Below are positions 1 to 10,336 of a stretch of DNA of 64,000 nucleotides, in pieces. The notes under the pieces are model-generated. The model ran no database searches, was not told the origin of the DNA, and saw only the letters and a program-made list of their open reading frames with translations. Numbering within the stretch: the first letter of the stretch is position 1; each line of letters opens with the position of its first letter. The position numbers and the translations under genes were made by a program. The DNA is from Skeletonema tropicum (Eukaryota > Bacillariophyta > Thalassiosirophyceae > Thalassiosirales > Thalassiosiraceae), in contig CM074127.1 in NCBI GenBank assembly GCA_037178625.1, positions 2,480,001 through 2,544,000 on the forward strand, given 5' to 3'.

Positions 1-3000
1 CTGAACTGATCTGAGAGGTCCGGCTTGAGCTGTCCAGCAGCTCGTCAGCGCATCATTCAACCATATCATATCTATCGTCGTCAGTATGGGCAAGAGCCGC
101 TTCTAGTGGCCCATTATAGCTGGCGGCGATACTATGAAAGCTCATTTGCACTGCGCAGACGGATTGCGTAGGTTGAAGCGATGCTACAGCAGCTGAGCTG
201 ATCTGAGAGGTCCGGCTTGAGCTGTCCAGCTGCACATCATTCAAGCATATCGTATCTATCGTCGTCAGTATGGGCAAGAGCCGCTTCTAGTGGCCCATTA
301 TAGCTGGCGGCGATACTATGAAAGCTCATTTGCACTGCGCAGACGGATTGCGTAGGTTGAAGCGATGCTACAGCAGCTGAGCTGATCTGAGAGGTCCGGC
401 TTGAGCTGTCCAGCAGCTCATCAGCGCATCATTCAACCATATCGTATCTATCGTCGTCAGTATGGGCAAGAGCCGCTTCTAGTGGTTATAGCTGGCGGCG
501 ATACTATGAAAGCTCATTTGCACTGTGCAGACGGATTGCGTAGGTTGAAGCGATTCTACAGCAGCTGAGCTGATCTGAGAGGTCCGGCTTGAGCTGTCCA
601 GCAGCTCATCATTCAAGCATATCGTATCTATCGTCGTCAGTGGCCCATTATAGCTGGCGGCGATATTATAAAAACTCATTTGCACTGTGCAGACGGATTG
701 CGTAGGTTGAAGCGATTCTACAGCAGCTGAGCTGATCTGAGAGGTCCGGCTTGAGCTGTCCAGCAGCTCATCAGCGCATCATTCAACCATATCATATCTA
801 TCGTCGTCAGTATGGGCAAGAGCCGCTTCTAGTGGCCCATTATAGCTGGTGGCGATACTATGAAAGCTCATTTGCACTGCGCAGACGGATTGCGTAGGTT
901 GAAGCTGATGCTACAGCAGCTGAGCTGATCTGAGAGGTCCGGCTTGAGCTGTCCAGCAGCTCATCAGCGCATCATTCAACCATATCATATCTATCGTCGT
1001 CAGTATGGGCAAGAGCCGCTTCTAGTGGCCATTATAAGCTGGCGGCGATACTATGAAAGCTCATATTGCACTGTGCAGACGGATTGCGTAGGTTGAAGCG
1101 ATGCTACAGCAGCTGAGCTGATCTGAGAGGTCCGGCTTGAGCTGTCCAGCAGCTCATCAGCGCATCATTCAACCATATCGTATCTATCGTCGTCAGTATG
1201 GGCAAGAGCCGCTTCTAGTGGCTTATAGCTGGCGGCGATACTATGAAAGCTCATTTGCACTGTGCAGACGGATTGCGTAGGTTGAAGCGATTCTACAGCA
1301 GCTGAGCTGATCTGAGAGGTCCGGCTTGAGCTGTCCAGCAGCTCATCATTCAAGCATATCGTATCTATCGTCGTCAGTGGCCCATTATAGCTGGCGGCGA
1401 TATTATAAAAACTCATTTGCACTGTGCAGACGGATTGCGTAGGTTGAAGCGATTCTACAGCAGCTGAGCTGATCTGAGAGGTCCGGCTTGAGCTGTCCAG
1501 CAGCTCATCAGCGCATCATTCAACCATATCATATCTATCGTCGTCAGTATGGGCAAGAGCCGCTTCTAGTGGCCCATTATAGCTGGTGGCGATACTATGA
1601 AAGCTCATTTGCACTGCGCAGACGGTTTGCGTAGGTTGAAGCTGTGCTACAGCAGCTGAGCTGATCTGAGAGGTCCGGCTTGAGCTGTCCAGCAGCTCAT
1701 CAGCGCATCATTCAACCATATCATATCTATCGTCGTCAGTGTGGGCAAGAGCCGCTTCTAGTGGCTTATAACTGGCGGCGATACTATGAAAGCTCATATG
1801 CACTGTGCAGACGGATTGCGTAGGTTGAAGCTGTGCTACAGCAGCTGAGCTGATCTGAGAGGTCCGGCTTGAGCTGTCCAGCAGCTCATCATTCAAGCGA
1901 ATCGTATATTCGTCGTCAGTATGGGCAAGAGCCGCTTCTAGTGGCCCATTATAGCTGGCGGCGATACTATAAAAACTCATTTGCACTGTGCAGACGGATT
2001 GCGTAGGTTGAAGCGATGCTACAGCAGCTGAGCTGATCTGAGAGGTCCGGCTTGAGCTGTCCAGCAGCTCATCAGCGCATCATTCAACCATATCATATCT
2101 ATCGTCGTCAGTATGGGCAAGAGCCGCTTCTAGTGGCCCATTATAGCTGGCGGCGATACTATGAAAGCTCATTTGCACTGCGCAGGCGGATTGCGTAGGT
2201 TGAAGCGATGCTACAGCAGCTGAACTGATCTGAGAGGTCCGGCTTGAGCTGTCCAGCAGCTCATCATTCAAGCGAATCGCATATTCGTCGTCAGTATGGG
2301 CAAGAGCCGCTTCTAGTGGCCCATTATAGCTGGCGGCGATACTATGGAAGCTCATTTGCACTGTGCAGGCGGATTGCGTAGGTTGAAGCGATGCTACAGC
2401 AGCTGAGCTGATCTGAGAGGTCCGGCTTGAGCTGTCCAGCAGCTCATCATTCATGCAAATCGTATATGGGCAAGAGCCGCTTCTAGTGGCCCATTATAGC
2501 TGGTGGCGATACTATGAAAGCTCATTTGCACTGTGCAGACGGATTGCGTAGGTTGAAGCGATGCTACAGCAGCTGAACTGATCTGAGAGGTCCGGCTTGA
2601 GCTGTCCAGCAGCTCATCAGTGCATCATTCAATCATATTGTATCTATCATCGTCAGTATGGGCAAGAGCCGCTTCTAGTGGCCCATTATAGCTGGTGGCG
2701 ATACTATGAAAGCTCATTTGCACTGTGCAGACGGATTGCGTAGGTTGAAGCGATGCTACATGCAGCTGAACTGATCTGAGAGGTCCGGCTTGAGCTGTCC
2801 AGCAGCTCATCAGCGCATCATTCAACCATATCATATCTTTCGTCGTCAGTATGGGCAAGAGCCGCTTCTAGTGGCCCATTATAGCTGGCGGCGATACTAT
2901 GAAACCTCATTTTCCACTGTGCAGACGGATTGCGTAGGTTGAAGCGATGCTACAGCAGCTGAACTGATCTGAGAGGTCCGGCTTGAGCTGTCCAGCAGCT

Positions 3001-4771
3001 CATCATTCATGCGTATCGTACATTCGTCGTCAGTATAGGCAAGAGCCGCTTCTAGTGGCCCATTATAGCTGGCGGCGATACTATGAAAGCTCATTTGCAC
3101 TGCGCAGACGGATTGCGTAGGTTGAAGCGATTCTACAGCAGCTGAGCTGAATTTGAGAGGTACGGCTTGAGCTGTCCAGCAGCTCATCAGCTCGTCATTC
3201 ATCCATATCGTACATTCGTCGTCAGTATGGGCAAGAGCCGCTTCTAGTGGCCCATTATAGCTGGCGGCGATACTATGAAAGCTCATTTGCACTATGCAGG
3301 CGGATTGCGTAGGTTGAAGCGATGCTACAGCAGCTGAGCTGATCTGAGAGGTCCGGCTTGAGCTGTCCAGCAGCTCATCTGCGCATCATTCAACCATATG
3401 TTATCTATCGTCGTCAGTATGGGCAAGAGCCGCTTCTAGTGGCCCATTATAGCTGGTGGCGATATTATGAAAGCTCATTTGCACTGTGCAGACGGATTGC
3501 GTAGGTTGAAGCGATGCTACAGCAGCTGAACTGATCTGAGAGGTCCGGCTTGAGCTGTCCAGCAGCTCATCAGTGCATCATTCAACCATATTGTATCTAT
3601 CATCGTCAGTATGGGCAAGAGCCGCTTCTAGTGGCCCATTATAGCTGGTGGCGATACTATGAAAGCTCATTTGCACTGTGCAGACGGATTGCGTAGGTTG
3701 AAGCGATGCTACAGCAGCTGAGCTGAACTGATCTGTGAGGTCCGGCTTGAGCTGTCCAGCAGCTCATCATTCAAGCGTATTGTACATTCGTCGTCAGTAT
3801 GGGCAAGAGCCGCTTCTAGTGGCCCATTATAGCTGGTGGCGATATTATGAAAGCTCATTTGCACTGTGCAGACGGATTGCGTAGGTTGAAGCGATGCTAC
3901 AGCAGCTGAGCTGATCTGAGAGGTCCGGCTTGAGCTGTCCAGCAGCTCATCAGCTCGTCATTTAACCATATCGTACATTCGTCGTCAGTATGGGCAAGAG
4001 CCGCTTCTAGTGGCCCATTATAGCTGGTGGCGATACTATGAAAGCTCATATGCACTGCGCAGACGGATTGCGTAGGTTGAAGCGATGCTACAGCAGCTGA
4101 GCTGATCTGAGAGGTCCTGCTTGAGCTGTCCAGCAGCTCATCTGCGCATCATTCAACCATATGTTATCTATCGTCGTCAGTATGGGCAAGAGCCGCTTCT
4201 AGTGGCCCATTATAGCTGGCGGCGATACTATGAAAGCTCATTTGCACTGCGCAGACGGATTGCGTAGGTTGAAGCGATGCTACAGCATCTGAGCTGATCT
4301 GAGAGGTCCGGCTTGAGCTGTCCAGCAGCTCATCAGCTCGTCATTCAACCATATCGTACATTCGTCGTCAGTATGGGCAAGAGCCGCTTCTAGTGGCCCA
4401 TTATAGCTGGTGGCGATACTTTGAAGCTCATATGCACTGCGCAGACGGATTGCGTAGGTTGAAGCGATGCTACAGCAGCTGAACTGATCTGAGAGGTCCA
4501 GCTTGAGCTGTCCAGCAGCTCATCTGCGCATCATTCAACCATATCATATCTATCGTCGTCAGTATGGGCAAGAGCCGCTTCTAGTGGCCCATTATAGCTG
4601 GCGGCGATACTATGAAAGCTCTTTGGCACTGCGCAGACGGATTGCGTAGGTTGAAGCGATGCTACAGCAGCTGAGCTGAATTTGAGGTCCGGCTTGAGCT
4701 GTCCAGCAGCTCATCAGCTCATCATTCAACCACAATGTATCTATCGTCGTCAGTATGGGCAAGAGCCGCTT
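1..4771. repeat. Satellite array, about 25 monomers of about 187 bp
   Basis: Tandem monomers fill this stretch without a break. The core GGATTGCGTAGGTTGAAGC recurs about 25 times between about 164 and 4640, a mean spacing of about 187 bp, with individual spacings from 162 to 193 bp. Length varies mainly through presence or absence of a short CAGCGCAT-type insert beside CAGCAGCTCATC, and through loss of the TATGGGCAAGAGCCGCTTCTAG segment in some copies. Most copies differ only by point changes. The minus strand carries an open frame (QMSFHSIAASYNGPLEAALA...) through many monomers, interrupted by stops or frame changes where the insert occurs. The array starts before the window. It may be a subtelomeric or other heterochromatic satellite, but nothing here fixes its chromosomal position. 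Base composition is roughly even, not AT-rich. Confidence 0.95.
382..1850. repeat. Higher-order repeat inside the satellite, two blocks of about 735 bp
   Basis: Two successive four-monomer blocks (about 382-1117 and 1118-1849) share the same order of variant monomers. Each has a short 162-bp monomer in second place (about 570-731 and 1307-1468) that lacks the TATGGGCAAGAGCCGC segment. The monomer before it carries a shortened GTGGTTATAG or GTGGCTTATAG junction. The block offset is about 732-737 bp. This indicates that multi-monomer units were duplicated recently, as in higher-order satellite arrays. Confidence 0.75.
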
Positions 4772-5222
4772 TAATTGTTTTTTTATACTAGGTCGATATC
4801 AAAGATTTTTTTTTGCGTATTGTTTCATTATCAGCACGCTAATATTGATCCTGCATGCAATGCAATGCAATTACGGACCATATGTTGTTTAGTTGAGTTG
4901 TCAAATTTTTGGCCTTCTGATAGTATTGCATTTTTTTGTTGATCCATATGTGTGTTAGCCGTTGCTAGAGGTCAATTATACTTGGATATGTTTGCATACT
5001 TAGTCTGCATCATTACTGCCCAGACGGATTGCGTGAGGAGAACTTTGCACAGTTTCCATTTTCTACGGTCACTTCTCGCTTTCTCTCTTGTTGTCGTATC
5101 GGTTTTTATCACAAGAAATCCTCAGAAAGAATGAGCAATACAATGAGCCATCACGTTGATGGTACGTCTACTTTCGTATATCTTCTGTTACAATATCTTC
5201 ATCATATATACTACTTCCTATC
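4772..5222. other. Flank between satellite and M20 gene
   Basis: AT-rich unique sequence. The array ends abruptly in AAGAGCCGCTTTAATTG. A relic of the satellite core (CAGACGGATTGCGT) recurs at about 5020-5034. The rest probably holds the promoter and 5' leader of the downstream peptidase gene. An ATG at 5131 opens a short frame followed by a GTACGT donor-like site, but I see no convincing acceptor before the conserved protein begins, so no upstream exon is called. Confidence 0.5.
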
Positions 5223-6656
5223 ATGTCTTGTGGTTTATCTGATGATATAAAATCTGCTGTCGACGCCATTCAATGTGAAGCTATTGAATTTCTTAAAACA
5301 ATTGTTGCCATCGACTCAACACTCGATAAGGGTGAAGGAGAAGTGCAAACTGCTATTCTGAACCTGCTGCAAGAAGCACTTGGTTCTTCAGGGTTGGAAT
5401 CGGCCGGGGTCAAGCGAAAACGACCAAACTGTTTTGACGTCAAATGCATACCAGTGATACTAGATAACATAAAGGACAAAAGAGGGTTTTCACCCGTGGA
5501 TTGGAAGTATGATGAATCGAAGTTTAATGTTGTGGCAAGCTATCAAGGATGTAGTAGCGACTGTTCTGGAGGCAGCAACAAAGCCCTTCTGCTCCAGGGT
5601 CACGTAGACGTTGTCCCCGCTAATGAATCAGATGGATGGACACATCCTCCTTTCTCTCCTATCATCAAAGATGGAAGGATGTATGGCAGAGGATCAGGTG
5701 ATATGAAAGCTGGAGTGGTTGCAATGATATATGCTATGATTGCGCTCCGACGAATTGGATACCTTCCTCGAACAAACGTAACAATATGCACGGTAATTGA
5801 AGAAGAATGCACAGGCAACGGAGCGTTGGCTGCCAACCATACTTCGTTACTCCCCTTCTCTGACACGACAAAAACTGCTGTGATTATTCCTGAGCCCTTC
5901 GAGTTCATTGTTAATGCACAAATGGGAGTATTGTGGTTCAACGCCAAAATAACTGGCAAGCCATGTCATGTGCTACAAACATCAGCGGGAAGTAATGCTA
6001 TTGAGGGTGCATTTTCATTATTCGCTGCACTTAAAGCTCTCGAAGAAAAGTACAATAAATCAGGCAATAGACACCCAGCTTACAAAGGCATCGATCATCC
6101 TGTAAACTTCAATCTTGGTAAGATCGAAGGAGGGAATTGGGCTTCTTCAGTTCCTAGCAGCTGCCGATTTGAAGCTCGCGTTGGATTCTGGCCTGGTGTA
6201 ACGATTGAAGCGGTGAAGCGAGACATTGAAAGCATATTAAAGGATGAGGCAAACAAACTAGGTCTAGGCTTGGAGATCGCGTATAGGGGATTCCAAGCGG
6301 ATGGTGCAGTTCTCTTGCCTGATTTTGTAGGTGGTGAAGCATCGGGCAAGGAATCACTGCAGACCGACTTTGTAGATTCACTGCAGAAATGTTACAAAAC
6401 TGCATCTGCAGACGATGAATCAAACGCTGGCAGAGAACTATTAGTGAAGCCCATCACATGCACCTGCGATGCTCGATTTTATTCCGAGCTCTACCAAAAC
6501 TCTGATAATGTTGTTGTTACATGCTTCGGGCCAGAGTCCGATTCAATTCATGGCGTGGATGAAAGTGTGAGTTTGAAAAGCTTCCGAGATTGTATGTTGA
6601 CAATTGCATTGTTCATAGAGGAATGGTGTGGACTCGAAAAAGAAGACACAGAATAA
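5223..6656 (+). CDS. M20 family metallopeptidase (ArgE/DapE/ACY1-like deacylase)
   Basis: A 477-residue single-exon protein of the M20 zinc-dependent amidohydrolases, which remove acyl or amino-acid groups (acetylornithine deacetylase, succinyl-diaminopimelate desuccinylase, aminoacylase). The metal-site block is clear: GHVDVVP with His127, then GRGSGDMKAG with the bridging Asp160, then the catalytic Glu pair in IEEECTGNG near residue 194, and a C-terminal IHGVDESV with the last metal-binding His. The middle part (NAQMGVLWFNAKITGKPCHV) matches the dimerisation or lid domain. The substrate cannot be told from sequence; acetylornithine deacetylase-like is the best general label. The ATG at 5223 gives the family's usual start. 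No obvious signal peptide, so probably cytosolic. Confidence 0.9.
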   Translation: MSCGLSDDIKSAVDAIQCEAIEFLKTIVAIDSTLDKGEGEVQTAILNLLQEALGSSGLESAGVKRKRPNCFDVKCIPVILDNIKDKRGFSPVDWKYDESKFNVVASYQGCSSDCSGGSNKALLLQGHVDVVPANESDGWTHPPFSPIIKDGRMYGRGSGDMKAGVVAMIYAMIALRRIGYLPRTNVTICTVIEEECTGNGALAANHTSLLPFSDTTKTAVIIPEPFEFIVNAQMGVLWFNAKITGKPCHVLQTSAGSNAIEGAFSLFAALKALEEKYNKSGNRHPAYKGIDHPVNFNLGKIEGGNWASSVPSSCRFEARVGFWPGVTIEAVKRDIESILKDEANKLGLGLEIAYRGFQADGAVLLPDFVGGEASGKESLQTDFVDSLQKCYKTASADDESNAGRELLVKPITCTCDARFYSELYQNSDNVVVTCFGPESDSIHGVDESVSLKSFRDCMLTIALFIEEWCGLEKEDTE

Positions 6657-6698
6657 AGATACATACGCGATTGAGATGAGCATCGTGTAAACAATTAA

Positions 6699-7493
6699 TC
6701 AATTAGCACCATCCTTGCTCTGTTCCAGCCCTGACTCTGGTTTGAAGCTTTGAAATCTCACAACTTGTTGTCCTGTGGCAGAGCAATAATCCACGCACGT
6801 GATAGATGCAGTGGCAATCTTCAGCCCCGCCATCTCTTTAATGTCCATTTCTAAAGCGTCAGACAACATTGCCCTGGTGACCTGCAAATGGCTCACAATT
6901 GCGCTTGCTCTACCGACATCCGTCATTTCCAATAAGTCATCTCTCGATGCAATCACTCGTGATTTGAGAGTAGGGTAACTTTCACCACCATCGCCAGGAG
7001 TAACCGATTCATCACAAGCGTCGAAACGGGCAAGCATATCCGCTCCAATTTCATCTTTTGTTAAACCACACCAAGAACCTCTATCTAGTTCTTTGAATCC
7101 CTCAAAGACAACTACATCATCATCCGAATCATTCTGATTGTCACGTACTTGTCGCGCACCGAACATTGCTCGAGATAAGGGTGACGAAGCAATATGTTGC
7201 AGATCAAATCTAGATAGGTACGACGCAGCCTCTATTGCTTCCAACTCCCCAAGTGGAGAAAGTGACACATCCATTGCACCATAATAGACTGGTCGATCTC
7301 CTCCAGGGTTGATTACTTCGCCATGCCTGACCATGAAGAGTCGTTTGTAACCTTCTGGAACCTCATCGAGGATAGGTATATTTTCAACATCGCACATTTT
7401 TGCAGGAGCTGCATTCTTGCCATCGGCTCCAAGTGTGAATGCACTGCATGATCCTGCTACTATCGATAGGGCAAGTAAGCGTAGTGCTGTCAT
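6699..7493 (-). CDS. Histidine phosphatase family protein (PGM-like), probably plastid or secretory
   Basis: A 264-residue protein of the histidine phosphatase (phosphoglycerate mutase-like) superfamily. The catalytic RHG motif is at residues 56-58 (phospho-accepting His57) in LFMVRHGEV. The second active-site His lies in IVSHLQVTRAM. The acidic region GFKELDRGSWCGLT carries the conserved Glu and the W-G pair. Residues 1-20 form a signal peptide ending in SCSAFTLG, which resembles the diatom ASAF cleavage motif, so import into the complex plastid is likely but unproven. Specificity (phosphosugar or other phosphatase rather than true mutase) cannot be read. Convergent with the M20 gene; the two stops are only about 40 bp apart. 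Confidence 0.85.
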   Translation of the reverse strand: MTALRLLALSIVAGSCSAFTLGADGKNAAPAKMCDVENIPILDEVPEGYKRLFMVRHGEVINPGGDRPVYYGAMDVSLSPLGELEAIEAASYLSRFDLQHIASSPLSRAMFGARQVRDNQNDSDDDVVVFEGFKELDRGSWCGLTKDEIGADMLARFDACDESVTPGDGGESYPTLKSRVIASRDDLLEMTDVGRASAIVSHLQVTRAMLSDALEMDIKEMAGLKIATASITCVDYCSATGQQVVRFQSFKPESGLEQSKDGAN

Positions 7494-7951
7494 GGTGGAT
7501 CTAACCTGTTGTCGTTGGTAGCTAGCCGTTCTATGCTACATTGGCATGTGGCATGTCCAAGCTATGCTAGCTAGGTACAAGCTACTGCCGAAGTGGACAG
7601 TGACGCGTGCGCGGTGGGAGCGAGAAGGAGAAAGGTGAATGGAGAATGGAGCCCTGCTTGGCTTGCTCTAGCTGGAGTTGATTGGAGCTAGGATGGAGCT
7701 TCGTTGGAGCTTGCTGGCCTTGCGCTTGTTTTGAATTGGGCGGGCAGCGGGCATTGGCATTTGTTATTACCTCTCTACTTTCATGCAATGGGGATAGATA
7801 GAAGCTCTCTCATACTGCAAGAGGCAGGGAGTAATTATATCGAAGTACTGCTGTGAAGAGGTTGCGACAGGTAATAGTTGATCGCTTGTAAAGAGCCAGG
7901 TGTTTTGCAAGAGTACATAATATCTACCTGCATGCATAGAAGTAGTTGATC
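7494..7951. other. Divergent promoter region
   Basis: Lies between two genes transcribed away from each other, so it should hold both promoters. It contains a short irregular run of TGGAGCT-like words at about 7665-7715. I see no gene or RNA in it. Confidence 0.5.
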
Positions 7952-9187
7952 ATGCGCCACCGCGGGAGAAATGGTGTAGAAGATATATCTCTTCATCGGC
8001 AGGACAATGTATCAGACAGAGCATCATCCACCCAACGAAGGAAACAATTCCATAGCATGTGGCATCGAATGTTTGCATCGGTTTGCTCGTTTGTTTTATT
8101 CATCATAGTCATATCAATACCAAATACAGAAGATGAGCTGACAGTTACGAGCACAAGAGGAAGTTTAAATGACAATAACGGACCTCCATCTTTCGTTACT
8201 GTTGTATTGCCCAGTGTAGTCAACCCCGAAAAGCGGCCATTGCGGCTAGAAAGCATTGCTAAAACTTGGGGTCCGGCTTCCCACGCAGTATACGTTGTCC
8301 ACAATTCCAATGAATTTCCTGAGGGAGCACCAATTGAAGATGGGCAGAGCCATGATGCAACCTTTCCACAAGTATGTCTTGTTCCTGAAACGATCAAATT
8401 TGACGATGGTGTTCCGAGACTGGAGTATGTTATTCGAACAATTCACAATGCAATCGATCCTGACTTTGCTTTCTTCGTCAATGATCATACATTTGTGCTT
8501 CCGAATCACTTGCATCAATTCTTGAAGCTACTTGATTGTTCAAAAGACCTGTATGTTGGTCATGCGCTGAAAGGAGAGAAGGAGACTGCGTTCAACTCAG
8601 GTGCGTCTGGATATGTGTTGAGTAGAACAACAATGAGAGGATTGATCGCGGAATGGGACAAACCCGACTCCCAATGCTCTGGAGCAAATGTATCAAAGTG
8701 GTTACAGGGCAATCCGGGACTATTGACTGCGAAATGCTTCCAGGAGGTGATGGGTATTCAATTAATTGATACCAGAGAAAAGGAAGATGGGTCTCACAAA
8801 TTTCATGCCTACGGATTGGTACGTACCACCACAGGCAATGTTGACCAATGGTACTTGAACAAGCACAAACATTTAGATAGTATCTTTGGAGTAGACGGAC
8901 GATATCACCACATGCCTCGAAAGGGAGCCTCATGTTGTTCAAAGGATACAATCAGCTTTCACTACGTTGAAGCAGCGGAAAATATTGCTTTCTGGAATAT
9001 ACTGCAAACAGTACAGCAGCAGTCAAACGGGATATCAGATGAACAAATTAAAGCGACAATGACCCAAGATTGGCCAGAGAGACCAGACATCGGTGCATAT
9101 TCTCATCCTCTACCAGCAAGCCAATCTCCAATATGGAATGACATGATTCAGGTGATTCGCAAAATTTCATCCGGAGTAACATCTTAA
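7952..9187 (+). CDS. GT31-like glycosyltransferase (C1GALT1/fringe type), type II membrane protein
   Basis: About 411 residues from the first ATG at 7952. The basic N-terminus precedes a single membrane anchor (about residues 41-57, FASVCSFVLFIIVIS), giving a type II Golgi topology. The lumenal part resembles the GT31 family that includes core-1 beta-1,3-galactosyltransferase: LESIAKTWG near residue 100, then FAFFVNDHTFVLPNHL, then FNSGASGYVLSRTTMR, and a C-terminal ISFHYVE. Notably, the metal-binding DxD (usually DDD) is replaced by N-D-H at about residues 177-179, while the downstream motifs are kept. Activity is therefore uncertain: it may use an altered metal site or have lost catalysis, as in the animal C1GALT1 chaperone. 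The sugar donor and acceptor are unknown. Confidence 0.75.
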   Translation: MRHRGRNGVEDISLHRQDNVSDRASSTQRRKQFHSMWHRMFASVCSFVLFIIVISIPNTEDELTVTSTRGSLNDNNGPPSFVTVVLPSVVNPEKRPLRLESIAKTWGPASHAVYVVHNSNEFPEGAPIEDGQSHDATFPQVCLVPETIKFDDGVPRLEYVIRTIHNAIDPDFAFFVNDHTFVLPNHLHQFLKLLDCSKDLYVGHALKGEKETAFNSGASGYVLSRTTMRGLIAEWDKPDSQCSGANVSKWLQGNPGLLTAKCFQEVMGIQLIDTREKEDGSHKFHAYGLVRTTTGNVDQWYLNKHKHLDSIFGVDGRYHHMPRKGASCCSKDTISFHYVEAAENIAFWNILQTVQQQSNGISDEQIKATMTQDWPERPDIGAYSHPLPASQSPIWNDMIQVIRKISSGVTS

Positions 9188-9253
9188 AATACAATAGTAA
9201 TTATCATGTGTTGTGATTTGAGTCCTTCTCTATCCTTCATGATTGTTGTATTG

Positions 9254-9749
9254 TTACGATAGATACGCTCGAGCCGCAGCACGCACTCGTGCATCAAACG
9301 CTTTCGACGATATTGGTGTATCATATTTGTAAAATGGATTCATTGACAGCTTGACAAAGTAACCATACACCTCATTAAAGAAATTCTTGACCACTTCTTC
9401 CCCCTTGCCTCCATGAAGAAGCATGAACTTTACGTTTCCTGCTGTTAAAAACGTTGATACTTGCTGATGATTTACCTGTAAAGAAGATTAGAACTTTAGA
9501 TCAAAGAAATAATATACCTTTACTACTCTATTCGACACTCGCTTATTGACGTACCTTATCCACAACTCTCAAATACATATTATTCGTAGTCCACGAGCTC
9601 TTATCTACCAAATCCAAAGATGAATGAAGGACAAAGTAATTCTGCCGCGTAGACAAATCATTTCCCCCCGATGCACCGGTGGTGTCTATTTCAGCTTCGA
9701 ACAATGGTTCATTTTTGCCCACGATGACGAAGAGAATTGGGGTGGACAT
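9254..9749 (-). CDS. TRAPPC2: TRAPP complex subunit 2 (sedlin), two exons
   Basis: Exon 1 is 9555-9749 and exon 2 is 9254-9475; the 79-bp intron 9476-9554 has a GTACGT donor and a TTTACAG acceptor. Spliced, it gives 138 residues (human sedlin has 140). Exon 1 encodes FVIVGKNEPLFEAE and LHSSLDLVDKSSW followed by TNNMYLRVVDK. Exon 2 encodes FLTAGNVKFMLLHG, then VKNFFNEVYGYFVKLSMNPF and a C-terminal SSKAFDARVRAAARAYLS. These are the hallmark blocks of the longin-fold TRAPP subunit 2, part of the core tethering complex for ER-to-Golgi traffic. The phase and both exons fit the family without gaps, so this is a confident call despite the small size. Confidence 0.92.
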
Positions 9750-10336
9750 TGTTTTTGTTGTGTTGCAACTGCAATATTTTTATGTGTCGAATATCTGTGA
9801 GTATTCCTTATTTAGATTTCAATTCCAGGCAGCATCCGCAAACACAGAGTTGTTGTCGTCGATAAAATAGTATTGTAGGCAGAAGCGCCTGGTGAGTAGC
9901 ACTAACACGATGACTACAGTAACCGGTCTTCACTACTCGAGGCAATGATTGCAAGTTGCAAGTTGCAAGTTGCAAGTACTTAAGTAGTGTAGTGCAAATG
10001 AAATAGTAAGATTTTCATTTTCAGTTTCGTGATGTTGAGCAGCCCGAGTCAATAAACAAAAATCAAAAAATCATGAAAATGAAAATCAGAAAAGTACCAT
10101 AGTTTTTCATTAACACTTATGCTCAAACACCTAACGCCCAACACCCAACACTCTTTTCCATCATCTTCTCTTTCGATTCGGGATTGATGATACCATACGA
10201 TAACAGCGTCGTTCAGATTATTGTTTACTTCCTGACCGGCTCGCACCCACCAATTAAAAGGAATCTGCTAGAAAGGAGGAGCAGGCAATCATCAGCAGAT
10301 ACAATCGAGTGGTGTATCGTAAAAAATTAAATAATC
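9750..10336. other. Divergent promoter region with a short tandem repeat
   Basis: Lies between the divergent TRAPPC2 and RBM22 genes. It contains four tandem copies of the heptamer TTGCAAG at about 9949-9976. A 65-codon minus-strand frame at 10049-10246 shows no recognisable protein and is not called. Confidence 0.5.

Noticed and set aside
1..4771. CRISPR array or a set of small minus-strand genes
   Set aside because: Monomers of about 187 bp with no unique spacers exclude CRISPR; frames are broken in many copies and lack consistent starts.
5131..5222. Upstream exon for the M20 peptidase
   Set aside because: A donor-like GTACGT exists but no plausible acceptor before the conserved region; the ATG at 5223 suffices.
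10049..10246. 65-codon minus-strand frame
   Set aside because: Low-complexity end and no family resemblance; lies in a promoter region.
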